A program made the translations under genes and the position numbers. Shown here one piece after another: positions 23,601 through 33,434 of a stretch of 64,000 nucleotides of DNA. The stretch's first letter is position 1. The number at the start of each line of letters is the position of its first letter. The notes beneath the pieces were generated by a model. That model was not told the origin of the DNA and did not search any database. It worked only from the letters and a program-made list of their open reading frames with translations. This DNA comes from Enoplolaimus lenunculus (taxonomy: Eukaryota > Nematoda > Enoplea > Enoplida > Thoracostomopsidae), in contig JASANG010001561.1 of the NCBI GenBank assembly GCA_030248215.1, positions 1-64,000 of the forward strand, read 5' to 3'.

Positions 23601-26035
23601 CAGCAATCATTTACTTTTTCCGACACGCTCAATAATTCGTCATCATGCTTATCACATAAAGAACTTACGTTTACTAACGCCTTCGTCCTTTGCCAGCTGT
23701 CTCAACATTTTTGCCGTATCGTCTATTTGTAAGATATCGATAGTAACCGGTAGCTCCAAATACAGTTTAACCAGGTCTTCCAAAAATTCGTGTAAATCGT
23801 CTCGAATTGCATCTTGCAGCCAACCGTTAAGTATTTTCCAACCGCCTTCACGTAAAACGCTAAAAGTTTTAAAATCACAAATCTAGTTTGCCTTAAGAAT
23901 AAGAATCAGAATAATAAATATAATAAATAATCAACAAAAAATACATACTGTTTTCCGACTGCCAGGTTGTATGCAATCCTCCGAGCGCCGTTTCAAAACA
24001 TTTTTATCACGTTTACTAGTAATTAGATAGTGGTACGTGTACACAAGTTCTTCTATTGCTTGCAATTTCTGTTCAAAAATAAATTTGGTGGAAGCATTCT
24101 GTCAAAAAACTCGTTTAGTTAATTCTAAAATTTTATTGCGAAGTCTCAAGTAAAGATAGGTTTGCGCTTAGCGCAAAGATGAGCGAACGTCAATGCTGCG
24201 TTAGAAACCAGAAGTTCGTGAAAGCGCTAATTTACCAATTTCATTTAGCTTGTGGGACTTTTATTAGACATCAACCAATCGTTAATTTGTGTTTAAAAAC
24301 AGCGGCCACTCACGTTTTCCTGATATCTTCAGACGAAGTTGCACGCAGAATGCATAGGTAAATTGTTCGACTTACTAAGCGACGTCCATTTGCCATAACC
24401 CTGAAACAATGATGTAGACATGTCATAGATGAGTATCAGGGTTCAATCGGACGCAAATTGAACAAAAACTTCAACTTTATCACGCTAATTTATGTGCTAC
24501 TCGCTATAACATATTGTAATTTTGTTTCTACAAGGGTCTTAGTTGAGCTTCTTGAACAATGAAGTACATATATTCATCATTTCGAACAAAATTCGCAGCC
24601 ATATATTGTGATTTTGGCTATAGTAATAGGATAATATAATGTTTTTACATTTTTCAGCAATAAATATAGGGCAATGCAGAATACCAAGGCTGGATGTGGA
24701 TTTTCTGAGGGACAACATATCCGGTTGAACCTAAACAGCAGGGTTCAACCAGAATTCCTGTTCCGGCCAGATATCCGATAAAAATTCGATTCCACTTGCT
24801 GTTTCTGCATTCAAAGCTGTAGGAACCGGAACTTTATTGCAAACTTTGACTGTGATAAATTATTATTTCGAAATCACTGTTTTTGTAATTAAATCAATTT
24901 TGTCAGCAAACTGTTTTTAATGTGTTTTTGCAACACTATTCGCAAGTTTTCTAAAAATTCCAACAGTAATTCGGTGATGAAAAATATTCCATATTCCGCT
25001 TCCTGTTTAATTCTGTTCCTGTAAAACTTAGTTCCTGTTGGAACCCTGCCAAAAAGTATTATTTTCAAACTCAGCGAAAGCGAATTGCATAGTTTAAAGA
25101 AAGACTGTAACATAATATCATGGTGCGACTAGATACCACAAAAACCACAGCGGGTCGGATTCTTCAATATAATGTACAGAACGCTAATTTAGGATTTTCT
25201 GCAATAATTTGTTATATATATGTTCCTTTGTGCAACGGTTTGCAGTATCAACAACTGGTTTCTTGATGTATTTGTGGTAGGCGAATCTGCTATTCAGCAG
25301 GTTGCAAAGCGGAACAGGATTATACAGAATCGGAATCGGAACAACAAAGTTATACCGGAATCTAAATCGGAGCTGCAACATTTGTGACTATGCGGATAAT
25401 TTGTATTAACAAGTATAATATTGATTTGTAACATGTATCAAAGCAACAGTTATTTAAACCCAACGCTGATTGGTTAACGTTATCATGTCTGTGTTATGGG
25501 TTACGTATGTAAGTATATTGAAGCAAAATTGCACAATACTTTATCATTTTCTTGTCTGAATAGAAAAATGTTCATAATTCTTGAACTTAATTCAAATTTC
25601 CACTAAATCAAATTCTAAAATGTATGCTAGCCGTGCGCTACAGGTGGGTGGCGGCCTATACCCACATCAGCCCGAAGGGTGCAACCGGAATTCCGATTCC
25701 GATTAAAAACGAGTTCCGATTCTGATTAAAATTTCGATTGCACATTCACAATCAAACGAAATCGAAATTTTGACTTGTTCCCTACAGTTACAAAATTTCT
25801 AGTTCCGATTCATATTCCGATTACAATCCCGGTATAAATTTTCTGTTCCGATTAGTGTTCTTACCACTGTCCAAATACTATCTGTTCCTGCTCTTCATCG
25901 CGGCATTAATGTCAATCATTTACTTTACCTGGGGAACTGCTCGGCCGCTCGAACACTTGATATTCCACCACATTCGTTGAGCAACGGGCGAATTGCATTC
26001 AACAACGCTTTTGGATCAACAGGAAGGAAACTACG
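12105..26035 (-). CDS. PPP1R10: PNUTS / protein phosphatase 1 regulatory subunit 10 (17 exons read, both ends incomplete)
   Basis: PNUTS is a nuclear PP1-targeting scaffold; in other animals it acts in transcription termination and chromatin. Exons, in transcript order: 25929-26035, 23949-24068, 23669-23882, 22882-22986, 21111-22331, 18647-18755, 17788-17945, 17256-17482, 16753-16804, 16331-16438, 15822-15985, 15514-15641, 14864-15293, 14427-14481, 13686-14228, 12707-13291, 12105-12161. From the second exon on, GT-AG sites and phase agree at every junction. Conserved landmarks: DPKALL near the N-terminus, TFIIS-N domain (LREGGWKILNGW), KFRSTGLE, PP1-docking KKVSW, ERVNVNK, QAERQKKVLADIF, KIIPLEDE. 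The readable total is about 1,460 codons, longer than the human protein (about 940) because of a Ser/Thr-rich insert. The first exon ends out of phase with the second, so an exon is missing between them, and its own start codon is further upstream. The C-terminal CCCH zinc finger of vertebrate PNUTS was not found. Confidence 0.88.
12707..13291 (-). CDS. PPP1R10: PNUTS exon: Pro/Gln-rich and Gly/Arg-rich tail
   Basis: Phase-compatible exon between TTTTTACAG and GTTTGT. It encodes proline runs, a QQQQQ tract, a stretch rich in Ser, Pro and Gln, then SRHHEDRRGGGSGGGGGG and YRGRSGRPG. RG/RGG sequence of this type typifies the C-terminus of PNUTS and often binds RNA. The next exon (12105-12161) continues it with RQSNYEDNHRYGGQGRQG. 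The long low-complexity frames on other strands here are shadows. Confidence 0.82.
13686..14228 (-). CDS. PPP1R10: PNUTS exon: Pro-rich region
   Basis: A 543-nt exon, acceptor TTTTTAG, donor GTTTGTTT. It encodes a Ser/Thr/Gln-rich first half and a proline-rich second half with two near-repeats (GAPPSSNMAGAPPPSNMPGA) and PPPPSMPPRLPMPPPPG. This is compatible with the proline-rich C-terminal half of PNUTS, but low complexity gives little residue-level homology. Its assignment rests on phase and on continuity with flanking exons. Confidence 0.78.
14864..15293 (-). CDS. PPP1R10: PNUTS exon: conserved IPLEDE segment
   Basis: Encodes IPDTPKEPDLDM, then PCKIIPLEDE, which aligns with the PPKLIPLDEE segment of vertebrate PNUTS. 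A Ser/Gly/Asn-rich stretch follows, then GLPSALQNLF and EMMRNVLNTINE, which resemble the LPPVLANLM and VQEILTSIM helices of the vertebrate protein. Phase fits on both sides. Confidence 0.88.
15822..15985 (-). CDS. PPP1R10: PNUTS exon immediately after the PP1-docking exon
   Basis: Completes the sequence ERVNVNK, identical to vertebrate PNUTS, and continues with EMQMERQSLEAARRGGGG, comparable to the FETARRL helix. Acceptor TTTCAG, donor GTGTGTATG. In vertebrates this segment contributes to the extended PP1 interface C-terminal to the RVxF motif. Confidence 0.9.
16331..16438 (-). CDS. PPP1R10: PNUTS exon carrying the PP1-docking RVxF motif
   Basis: Encodes SKRTKKVSWKPESELITIHY followed by FEMQEGER. 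KVSW satisfies the RVxF consensus (basic, V, any, F/W) and occupies the position of vertebrate TVTW. The following acidic/aromatic stretch matches YFYFELDETER. Acceptor TTTTAG and donor GTACGT are in phase with neighbours. Confidence 0.92.
17029..17180. repeat. Palindromic GGCGCCGTCCG-rich repeat in a PNUTS intron (family K)
   Basis: Contains GGCGCTATAC, CGGCGCCGTCCG and inverted counterparts (CGACGGATGGCGCCG), so the segment can fold on itself. Related segments lie at 41468-41560 and 60860-60975. Probably a small inverted-repeat transposon family; ends are not defined. Confidence 0.5.
18827..18975. repeat. TAAGC/GCTTAGGC-rich repeat in a PNUTS intron (family L)
   Basis: Dense copies of TTAGGC and TAAGCxTAAGC-like motifs on both strands. 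Similar motifs occur at 530-560, 23340-23410 and 44110-44290. Boundaries are unclear. Confidence 0.4.
20355..20481. mobile_element. Degenerate family A MITE in a PNUTS intron
   Basis: Starts with the family A end CAGGGTGCAACCGGAATTAC and then runs into A/T low-complexity sequence. It is bounded by an exact 8-bp direct repeat ATATATGC (20347-20354 and 20482-20489). The right terminus no longer resembles the family consensus. Confidence 0.65.
20645..20680. repeat. (ATT)n microsatellite
   Basis: About twelve uninterrupted ATT/TTA triplets within a PNUTS intron. A second, shorter (TTA)n tract lies at about 33668-33691. Confidence 0.95.
21111..22331 (-). CDS. PPP1R10: PNUTS large exon: Ser/Thr-rich and acidic expansion ending in KFRSTG
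   Basis: A 1,221-nt exon, acceptor TATAG, donor GTTCGT, in phase with both neighbours. Contents in order: Thr/Ser-rich start, an acidic tract (DSNGDDEDDDNSSDE), serine-rich sequence, several Lys/Arg-rich clusters (KHRKSR, KSKKQFKSNGKKIK), and finally NSKFRSTG. KFRSTG is a signature of PNUTS; it continues as LEDDD in the next exon. This exon accounts for most of the size difference from vertebrate PNUTS. The basic clusters could serve as nuclear localisation signals (inference). Confidence 0.88.
22882..22986 (-). CDS. PPP1R10: PNUTS exon: last helix of the TFIIS-N domain
   Basis: Encodes IRLLSTDVVTIWKDIIIEE, which fits the final helix of the TFIIS N-terminal domain (vertebrate LRKLASVLVSDWMAVI). 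Acceptor TTTCAG, donor GTATGT, phase consistent with exons 23669-23882 and 21111-22331. Confidence 0.88.
23140..23530 (+). repeat. Dispersed paralogous repeat, copy without insertion
   Basis: Aligns collinearly with 53724-54430: CTCACGC-GAT, CATTTCACTATT/CTATGTTTT, TGCAATATT, GTGTTTCTCTAG-like and GGTTTAGGATTA blocks recur in order. The second copy carries a family E MITE at 53923-54291. This copy reads through TTAGGATTAAGG without it and so shows the pre-insertion state. It lies in a PNUTS intron. Confidence 0.75.
23669..23882 (-). CDS. PPP1R10: PNUTS exon: core of the TFIIS-N (LW) domain
   Basis: Encodes VLREGGWKILNGWLQDAI, then LHEFLEDLVKLYLELPVTID and DDTAKMLRQLAKDEGVSK. It aligns with vertebrate GGYKLLNNWL, LLTLQHLPLTVDHL and NTAKLVKQLSK. 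I chose the acceptor CTAG at 23883-23886 because it alone gives the right phase with 23949-24068; the nearer TTTTAG does not. Donor GTAAGT. In PNUTS this domain binds TOX4-type partners (established for vertebrates). Confidence 0.9.
24437..24500. mobile_element. Fragment of a CAGGGTTCAA-type MITE
   Basis: Begins CAGGGTTCAATCGG, the family B/D terminus, but the opposite end is not recognisable. In a PNUTS intron. Confidence 0.4.
24739..25048. mobile_element. hAT-like MITE, family B (copy 1)
   Basis: A 310-bp element, CAGGGTTCAACC ... GTTGGAACCCTG, in a PNUTS intron. Subterminal motifs are GGAATTCCTGTTCCGG-like. Flanks CTAAACAG / CCAAAAAG match at 6 of 8. Non-coding. Confidence 0.82.
25684..25870. 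mobile_element. MITE fragment, CCGATTCCGATT-rich (family H)
   Basis: Begins GGGTGCAACCGGAATTCC and carries tandem CCGATT/CCGATTC motifs in both orientations. Its right end is not defined. It lies about 60 bp downstream of the first readable PNUTS exon. A related copy starts at 36730. Confidence 0.5.
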
Positions 26036-26851
26036 CTGAAACAAAAATATTCAAGAACTCAAAAACAAAATAGATACAATAGAGCTGCACGTGCCATGAA
26101 ACTAAATCAAGTAACAAAAATTCATGAATATCAGTAGAGTACATACCAAAACAATAAATCCGATCACAATAAAACATTTACTTCAGTCATATACGTTTGT
26201 ATCATCAGATAAGAAATAAAATTATATTCTTGTTTGCTTGATACTCAAAAATTTTACTGTTAGTAGCTTATTTGTGAACAGTGCAAAAAATTTAAAATTG
26301 TACGTACTACTTTTGCGCGATATGACATACGTAATGAAGTGATCTAACAACCATAATTTATCCTAAAATATACGACTGTAACAGATGAAACTCTAGAAAA
26401 CTTTTTGAATTTCTTACTTCTGGCATCGTCCGTGCTTGCTACATAAATTTTTCAGTCAATTACTTTTTTGTTCCAAATCTATGTATTTTAACATTTCATA
26501 GTAAGGTTGCTGCTGGAAGCGGATATTGTATTTAGTAGAGAGTACGCGTCTCAAGATGACAGCATTAGTCTACTTGAATATAATTAATATATAATTTCAA
26601 TAATACACTTATATTTATACAAATTTATTATAACTTCTGAAACCAGGAAACAACCCTTAGTTATGCTGCTATAAATTTAGCTTTTGCTATCTTGAAAAAC
26701 TGTTAATGATTGATTCTTGATTCAAAGATTTTCATCGTCAAAATTTTTAAACCTGAGTGGCAGGCGACGAATATATATATGTATATCACGTTTGAATCGG
26801 ATTTCGTAATTCGTTTGAACATCATTTCCATAACTTTTTTATACCTTCACG

Positions 26852-27166
26852 CAGGGTTCAACCGGAATGCCTGTTCCGGCCGGAATTCCTGCAAAAATTA
26901 ATTCCTGTTCCTGTGCATGCATTTAAAGATGCAGGAACCGGAATTTTCAAGGTTTTGTGGTAAAATTATTACCAATCATCTGAAAAAATTGTTTCTTCTA
27001 AATGAGTGTATTTGCAATTACTAATTTTGTTAACAAACTGTTTCTGATGTGTTTTTCCAAAACTTGCTGATGAAATAGTTGAAAGTACACTGAAGCCTGA
27101 TGAAAATATTTCAAATCCGGTTCCTGTTCCTGTTCCAGCAAAGCTTTAGTTCGTATTAGAACCCTG
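26852..27166. mobile_element. hAT-like MITE, family B (copy 2)
   Basis: A 315-bp element, CAGGGTTCAACCGG ... TTAGAACCCTG. Flanks CCTTCACG / CCTTCGCG form an 8-bp duplication with one mismatch. Its core is the same as 24739-25048. Confidence 0.88.
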
Positions 27167-27325
27167 CCTTCGCGACATCTTCCGTGCCGCTGAAACCTGA
27201 AAAACTGTATTGTTCGTCGTCGCACAACGCACCCTTTTGGAATTGCTGTGGAAGTGTTATAAACCTTTTATAGGAACCAAAACATGAAAATTTTGCCACA
27301 TAAAAACATATGTGAAACCAAGAAG

Positions 27326-27676
27326 GAGGGATGAGCGGTCTTGATTAAAACCAAGACCGAGACTGAGACCGGCCATGAAAATTTTCGGTCTCGGCCAACT
27401 TTTGGTCGTCGCCGAAAATTTTAAATAAATTATTTCTAATGGTTTTCGTAGTTTTTCGTCTTTCCCTAGTTTTTCTGTTTTTTCAGAACACCTGCTCATA
27501 ATTATTGTGTTATATACTATCAAAATTTATTGATTCACAGCGGAATTATATTCATCAGGCATCACTTACTTCAACAATACAGCGATACTTTTGCTGAATC
27601 CTAGACATTTGGTCTCGGTTCCAAATCACCAAGACCGAAACCTACCAAATACCGAGACTTGCCAGTCCCATCCCTG
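27326..27676. mobile_element. hAT-like MITE, family E (copy 2)
   Basis: A 351-bp element, GAGGGATGAGCGGTC ... GTCCCATCCCTG, rich in CCGAGACC motifs. It has an exact 8-bp duplication CCAAGAAG at 27318-27325 and 27677-27684. No coding capacity. Confidence 0.9.
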
Positions 27677-27745
27677 CCAAGAAGTATACTTACTATCTTC
27701 ACGTAACTTCATGTTTCAAAAAGTCTTACTCCATCAGACAGGATC

Positions 27746-28071
27746 CAGGTATCGACCCGATATTAATTTACTGAATACCGAAATCAAATATTAAGTTTTT
27801 TTTACCGGAATAGAACTCGACATTTAAGATCTGTTGGACGTATTTGATTTGTTCAAACAATATTTGTACTGATTAAAGTAAGTTTTGCGTTTTTAATTGT
27901 AGGGTTTTTAATTTTCACGGCACTGTGAAAATTTGGCGCTTGTTGACTTGGTGCCCAGAAATGCCAAGACCACAACCGTTAAATGTTACGCAGCCGACTG
28001 GTTTATACTGAATACAGATACCGGTTTCTTGCAAGATATTAAACCGGAACCAGATATCCCGTTGCTTCCTT
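27746..28071. mobile_element. Family C MITE, decayed
   Basis: Begins CAGGTATCGACCCGATATT and contains ACCGGATATCC-type motifs at both ends; the right end is near TTGCTTCCTT. No convincing duplication remains. The overlapping frames at 27915-28160 are translations of this element. Confidence 0.6.
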
Positions 28072-28661
28072 ACGGAGTAACAGCCGGCTTCTCGGCAAAA
28101 ATTGCCAACCTTAATGCTGCCAAACCACATACGAACAGAAAATATTCACCGTTTCAATAAAGACACAACCCCTATATGATACATACTACATTCACTTCTA
28201 TTGAACTGCTGGACGAGCTGAGAGAAAACACAATACAGATACACACTCGTACAGATTGTACACACACTGGGTACACACACAATACAAAACTAGAGCAAAC
28301 ACATCACGCGTAAAGACACAGAGCGAAAGCCTGTGCGTCAACTTCAGCAAAAAAATAAATACATACAAATGGCATAACAACGATAATTTGCCTATGTCTT
28401 GCCACCAGTGTGTATTTTTCAGTGTTGTTTCTATGATGTTATGCATTTTGTAGCGCTCGCTCGTGAAGCTACATTTTTAGCAGCTACAATTGAATTTGCT
28501 TGGTTGGGATCGTTAATCCGATATCATGTGATATATTATCATCAAAACACGTTAAACCTACTTCTAGATCTAATGTGGCACTTGCACATATATCACTATC
28601 AAGGAAAGCAACCCCGTACGCAAGCATAATTTACTGTGAATTTCATCGAATTCATATAGAT

Positions 28662-29010
28662 CATGGATCGACTGGATATTAATTATACCGGAACCGCGTA
28701 ATAATACATTTCTTACCGGAATCCCATGTTGACCGGATATAGCATCTAAATTTGCGCACTGTTGGTAGTATTTGAGTTGTGGAAAAGTATTTTACTAAAT
28801 TAACATAAATTTTAGCTTGGCCTTTATTTATTGGCAAAATACTAAGCTCCTTAACTTGCCAAGAAAATGCAGTTGCACCAAAATATGCAGTATTTATTTT
28901 CCACATCTAAAAGCAGTTTTATGTTATTCACGATCACCGCAACCCGACCAGATACAGATGTCGGTTTTTGCCGGATATTAAACTGGAACCGGGTAGCGGG
29001 CCTACTCCTC
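28662..29010. mobile_element. hAT-like MITE, family C
   Basis: A 349-bp copy starting CATGGATCGACTGGATATT, with the conserved core AGCAGTTTTATG and GCCGGATATTAAAC near the right end. Flanks ATATAGAT / GTGTAGAT (6 of 8). Confidence 0.68.
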
Positions 29011-29149
29011 GTGTAGATATCCAAACATATACAGTACACTACTCCATTAGTATTTGTTTAGTTCAACCCAACTGGTGTTGATTTGATAAATGGAAAGTTC
29101 CTCTACAGTTATATGTGGTGTGTGCACGTGCGCTTTCTACTTTTCAATC

Positions 29150-29580
29150 CGGCTTTAGTAGGGCTATCGCCTCCCTGAACTCTCTCAGCAATTTCGATGG
29201 AACCTCAGAGGATGAAGGGTTGCCGACCCCAAGGCCCCTCCGCACATTTAGCGGTTTTCATATTAATGCGCCGAAAACACATTATCAAAACTAAAGGACT
29301 TTATAACAAATTTTACGGTCCTCGGAAATTCTGGGGATTCGGGAGTCGGCAGCCTCTCTGATTGGACAGTAAAAAGTGCCCATGTTGCCTACTTCATAAC
29401 AGCGAGGAAACTTTCCGCTTCCCTCAAGTTAGCGTCGAAATCATTGTTTCGAATTTTTTACGGTCGGTTGGGGTCTGTCAACATAGTTGTTGAACCCTCT
29501 CTACGGTAAATGCTGGGGTCAAAACCTCAGCCTCTCCCAGTCTTTATCCTTATGTTGTGGGATCGCAGACAGCGAGTGCA
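29150..29580 (+). mobile_element. Possible decayed LINE 3' part
   Basis: A segment less AT-rich than its surroundings. One plus-strand frame near 29378-29425 reads KCPCCLLHNSEETF, which resembles the Cys-rich C-terminal motif after reverse transcriptase in LINEs (CPxC...EET...). No RT catalytic motif is visible and frames are broken, so this is a weak suggestion. Confidence 0.2.
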
Positions 29581-30950
29581 AGTTCTGACATGATGTATCA
29601 GTGAAATATCCAAATCTGAGCATCCGCGATCGAGAAACCAGACGCGATTTTGTCACACAAATTTTTATTTTTGCATAGCACCGGGCAATACTTCTTTAGT
29701 TTTAAACAATAAAATTTTTTTAAATAACTTGTTTTAAACGTAGATCGGGCACGAAATATATTCCGTTTAAAAGTTATGCGACTCGCGTTGCATTGATATT
29801 CTGAAACAAATTACTGATATAACCGAAATTAGCAACATGCAAGATTCGGATTCGGCAAATTAGCAATGGATTCGGATTCGGCAAATTAACAATGATCGGA
29901 TTCGGCAAATAAGCAATGGATTCTGATTACTAAACATTAAACAAGTATGTACCAACGTACCACGCCGTTAATTTACGTTACCAATACACATTTCTTTGTG
30001 GTGGACTATAGTATTTTTGATCCAACGCTGGATTTTCGGCGGATACAGATAAATTTAAAAAATAAATTTAGGGCGGTGCAACATGGGACTAAATTAGATT
30101 GGAATTGAAATATATAGTTGAATTGGAACTAGAAATCTTCAGACCCTGTATAGTCTCACATGGCGAGACTTACGGGAACGTAAGATATATGTAAGCTTTT
30201 TAAAGGTTAGAAGTGAGATGGAAGTGTACGTCGTACCATGCAGCCCCCACAAAAAACTTCCCCCATCTGCCCAACTACGCAAAATACCAGTAATATGACA
30301 TAAACTTAACACATTTTTAGCGTTTTTTTAGTTTTTTACGTAGATTTCTATATTTTCTATACTGTCACGAAGTTCTGGCGACTTATGGGCCTCGCAAGGC
30401 TGCGAAATCAGGTCGCCTCCCCATTATGCTTCACTCGCCAGTTTTATCTCAGAGTAAAATAGGTATAACTAAATTTTATCATTTATATCTGCATGCGATG
30501 AGTTACTTCAACGCCACAGAAACAAACACCCTAATTGCAAGCGGATTTAAATACTATCTGAAGTGGAACCGGGAAACGATAATAAATACCAGGATTTTAC
30601 CGAAACCGGCAGGTCAACGTGCAAGCTAGTTAAATGCTACGCAATTAGGAATGTTCAGTAAGAAGAGTCAGCATCATTTAAACACCCTTTATCTTCGAGT
30701 CAAAAAGAAAAAGCAGACCTGAGATGGAACTGGAGATCACGGGGCGGGTTGATTTGGCCGCTTCATTTGAAGCACAAATCAGGAAATGAATATCATATAA
30801 CACTCGGCATTAAATTTTTAACCTCAAAAACCGGCTGAAATTTTTTCCTTCATATAGACTACCTATCTAAGATGTTCTATCGTTATTGATCGAGCAGTTC
30901 GGCGCCCCCCAAATAAAATTTTCTGCGGACACCACTGCTAATGATTCCTA

Positions 30951-31500
30951 CAGGGTTCCAATCGGAAGTGCATTTTGTCGGAAGTGGTATCGCATTCAAA
31001 TTTTTTTGTCGAAAGCGGAATCGTAATTTTAGCCCTAATTTTAGCATTTCAAAGCTTTAAATACGAAGTCTTGATAAAATATAAATAACAGAACCCAGAT
31101 TGTTGAAAATTAACCTATTCTATGGAGTACCGTTGTCACTGCAGTAAGGATAGTGTTGAACCAAATGTTGAGCTTAATTTAAAAATTTCTGGGGTTCAGA
31201 ACACTGTTTGCCGTTATAAAGTAGAATTTTACGTTTAGATTTTGTTATTCGTTTAAAGGTAAAACTTAAAGTTTTCATTTGCAGTCATATTTTGATAATC
31301 AGCGGAATAATCTGCTCTACAAAATGCTCTTCAAGTAACAACTGTGAATACTTACTAAGAAAAAACAAAAAGATTTGAAAACGAACGGAACAACAGGCAA
31401 AATCTAAAAGTTCAATCACCTTAAACACTCATAACTGAAAAATCAAAATTCCGGCATCGGAATAACAGCTAGTCGGAATCGGAATCCAAATTTTTTCAGC
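30951..31500. mobile_element. Family D MITE, decayed longer copy
   Basis: Begins CAGGGTTCCAATCGGAAG and carries the same core blocks as 3452-3831 (AAATACGAAG, ACTAAGAAAAAA, GTCGGAATCGGAA). The right terminus is worn and no duplication can be called. Confidence 0.6.
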
Positions 31501-31528
31501 TTCGTTCGCGAGCATTCCTTCTCTGATC

Positions 31529-31966
31529 TTGTTTTGTTTTGACTCTTTCTTGGGCATGGTTTATACATTCAGGTTGTCACACGCTAAAACAATACTTATT
31601 TTAGATAACCCAGGGACCGGTTTTCCCAACGGACCGACAAAAAACCAAAATTTTCAATCGGTATCACTAAAATGGTGTTTGGCTTTTCGCGCACTATATG
31701 TTACGAGCCTCCACTCGTTAGACATTTCTGGATCCATTACTGCGTTTGACACGCGGTTCCAGTGCCTGTGGAACATTCACTATCTGGCTGCCTTCCTATT
31801 TCCGGTATTTTCACACCCGGTTGCACTTTGGCTGCTGATACGTAACAAACGCGGTCATCGTGATCTTTATCAGGGACTGCATTGCAAAAGCGCACCCGCA
31901 CACCAAGCGAAACTAGTTTCCAGAGCGTTTGTTTTGTGCTTAAGAGGTCGGTCGAGATGTGGGTAA
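31529..31966 (+). other. Unassigned 145-codon open frame
   Basis: One of the longer open frames outside the two genes and less AT-rich than its surroundings. The translation has no domain I recognise and no coherent hydrophobic or repeat pattern. Splice context and a second exon are not apparent. It could be a chance frame or an exon of an unrecognised gene or transposon. Confidence 0.15.
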
Positions 31967-33156
31967 TCGCCGAAGCGAATCTTGGATATAGTTCCAGCGC
32001 GAACAATAAACTGTTGTTTGAAAGTTTATTAGCGTGGAATATAGTTATTTAGCAACGGGCTAATTCATTTTGCATTATTAAGCGTACGTAGATGATTACT
32101 TTTTACATACTCAGTAATGCACAGGCCATTAAGCTAGGTCATTATACTAAAAGGAGCTAAAAATTTTAGGAATGCAATACATGGATTTCTAATTACATAT
32201 AAGTTAGGTTCAAACTTTTCTTAGGGGGCCAAATTTTTCTTGCATGATACTGAGCCTACCCCCTGCACCCTTATCGCTACGAGCCTGACAAACACCTTTT
32301 TAAAAGTCAGTTAATTTGTTTTTATTAAACAACAATGCTAATAATAACTAAGCACTTCTCGTTAGTACAATTTTCAATTTCCATCCGACCTTTAGACAAA
32401 CAATTCAATCCGAAATACACGTTCGTACGTGATACGCACCAGATATGTAAAGGGACCCTGTCCCCTGTCAAAACACATAAATTTAAAATGCAACCAATAT
32501 CTCTAATTGAGTTGACGAGTCTTGAAAAGCTGAGCAACACTCTGGTGTTTTGGTTGTGCAAAAACTTATTTAACAGCGTAAATGGAAACAGATCGACCTC
32601 ACACTTCAGTTTAACATACCTATGTAAATACAGTTCTAGCTAATCAACTATTTCCAACTATGCGTCACTGCCATACTTGTTGACCTCTTATGCAGGTAAT
32701 AGAAACATGATAATTTTGACATATCGAAACCCGAAATCATTGAAATATACACCGAGATCCAGAGCAGCAACTGCCAAAGGATTTTAAAAATGATTCAGTC
32801 TGATCCAGGTCAATTTGAAAACATAACACATAACCAGGTGTTTCCAAATCTTACTAGATTACGCTTTTCGAAAGCGGAATCCGAATCCGAACCTTCAAGT
32901 TTTTCTGAATCCGAAACCGAATTAAAACTTTTGATACAACTCTGCAAAGCATACCGAAACGAATCAAGTTTTTCAAGTAGAAGAACCTAGCAGAAAAAAT
33001 GAAGTCTTTCGGGTTATCCCCTTCCTAGTTCGCACACGCACAGAAATGGTCCGATTTTAAAGTTTTGCATATTTAAACTTGTAATGAGCTGTTGTAATCC
33101 CTGTGAGATGAGAAGTGTATAACAGCCTAAAATTACATATTCCTTCCCATCGTAGT

Positions 33157-33410
33157 CAGCACCGGATTTCCATGGAATCGAAATATACCTTCGATGGCTC
33201 ATCTTCGGTGATTGTCAGTGTTTATATATTATATACTAATTAAATGTGTTTTATTTTTATTTTTGCAAATTGAATGAGTGGCTTTAAAAAGGCTTCTTAA
33301 AGGTTAGCAAATTTAAAATCAAAAATTTACCACTGAAATTAATTCGTGTAAAAATTTACCGGAACCAGAAGGTGAAAAAACACCGGAAGCGGAATTCCGG
33401 TTGCACGCTG
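33157..33410. mobile_element. hAT-like MITE, family A (internally shortened)
   Basis: A 254-bp copy with a CAG start and CGGTTGCACGCTG end. It has an exact 8-bp duplication ATCGTAGT at 33149-33156 and 33411-33418. Most of one half of the family A sequence is absent. Confidence 0.85.
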
Positions 33411-33434
33411 ATCGTAGTATCCTGCTGTGCTACG

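Noticed and set aside
23557-23886. 109-codon plus-strand frame
   Set aside because: Antisense shadow of the TFIIS-N exon of PNUTS.
28250-28290. CRISPR-like or regulatory meaning of the ACACAC/TACACACACTGGG tract
   Set aside because: A short, irregular CA-rich low-complexity patch without spacer structure.
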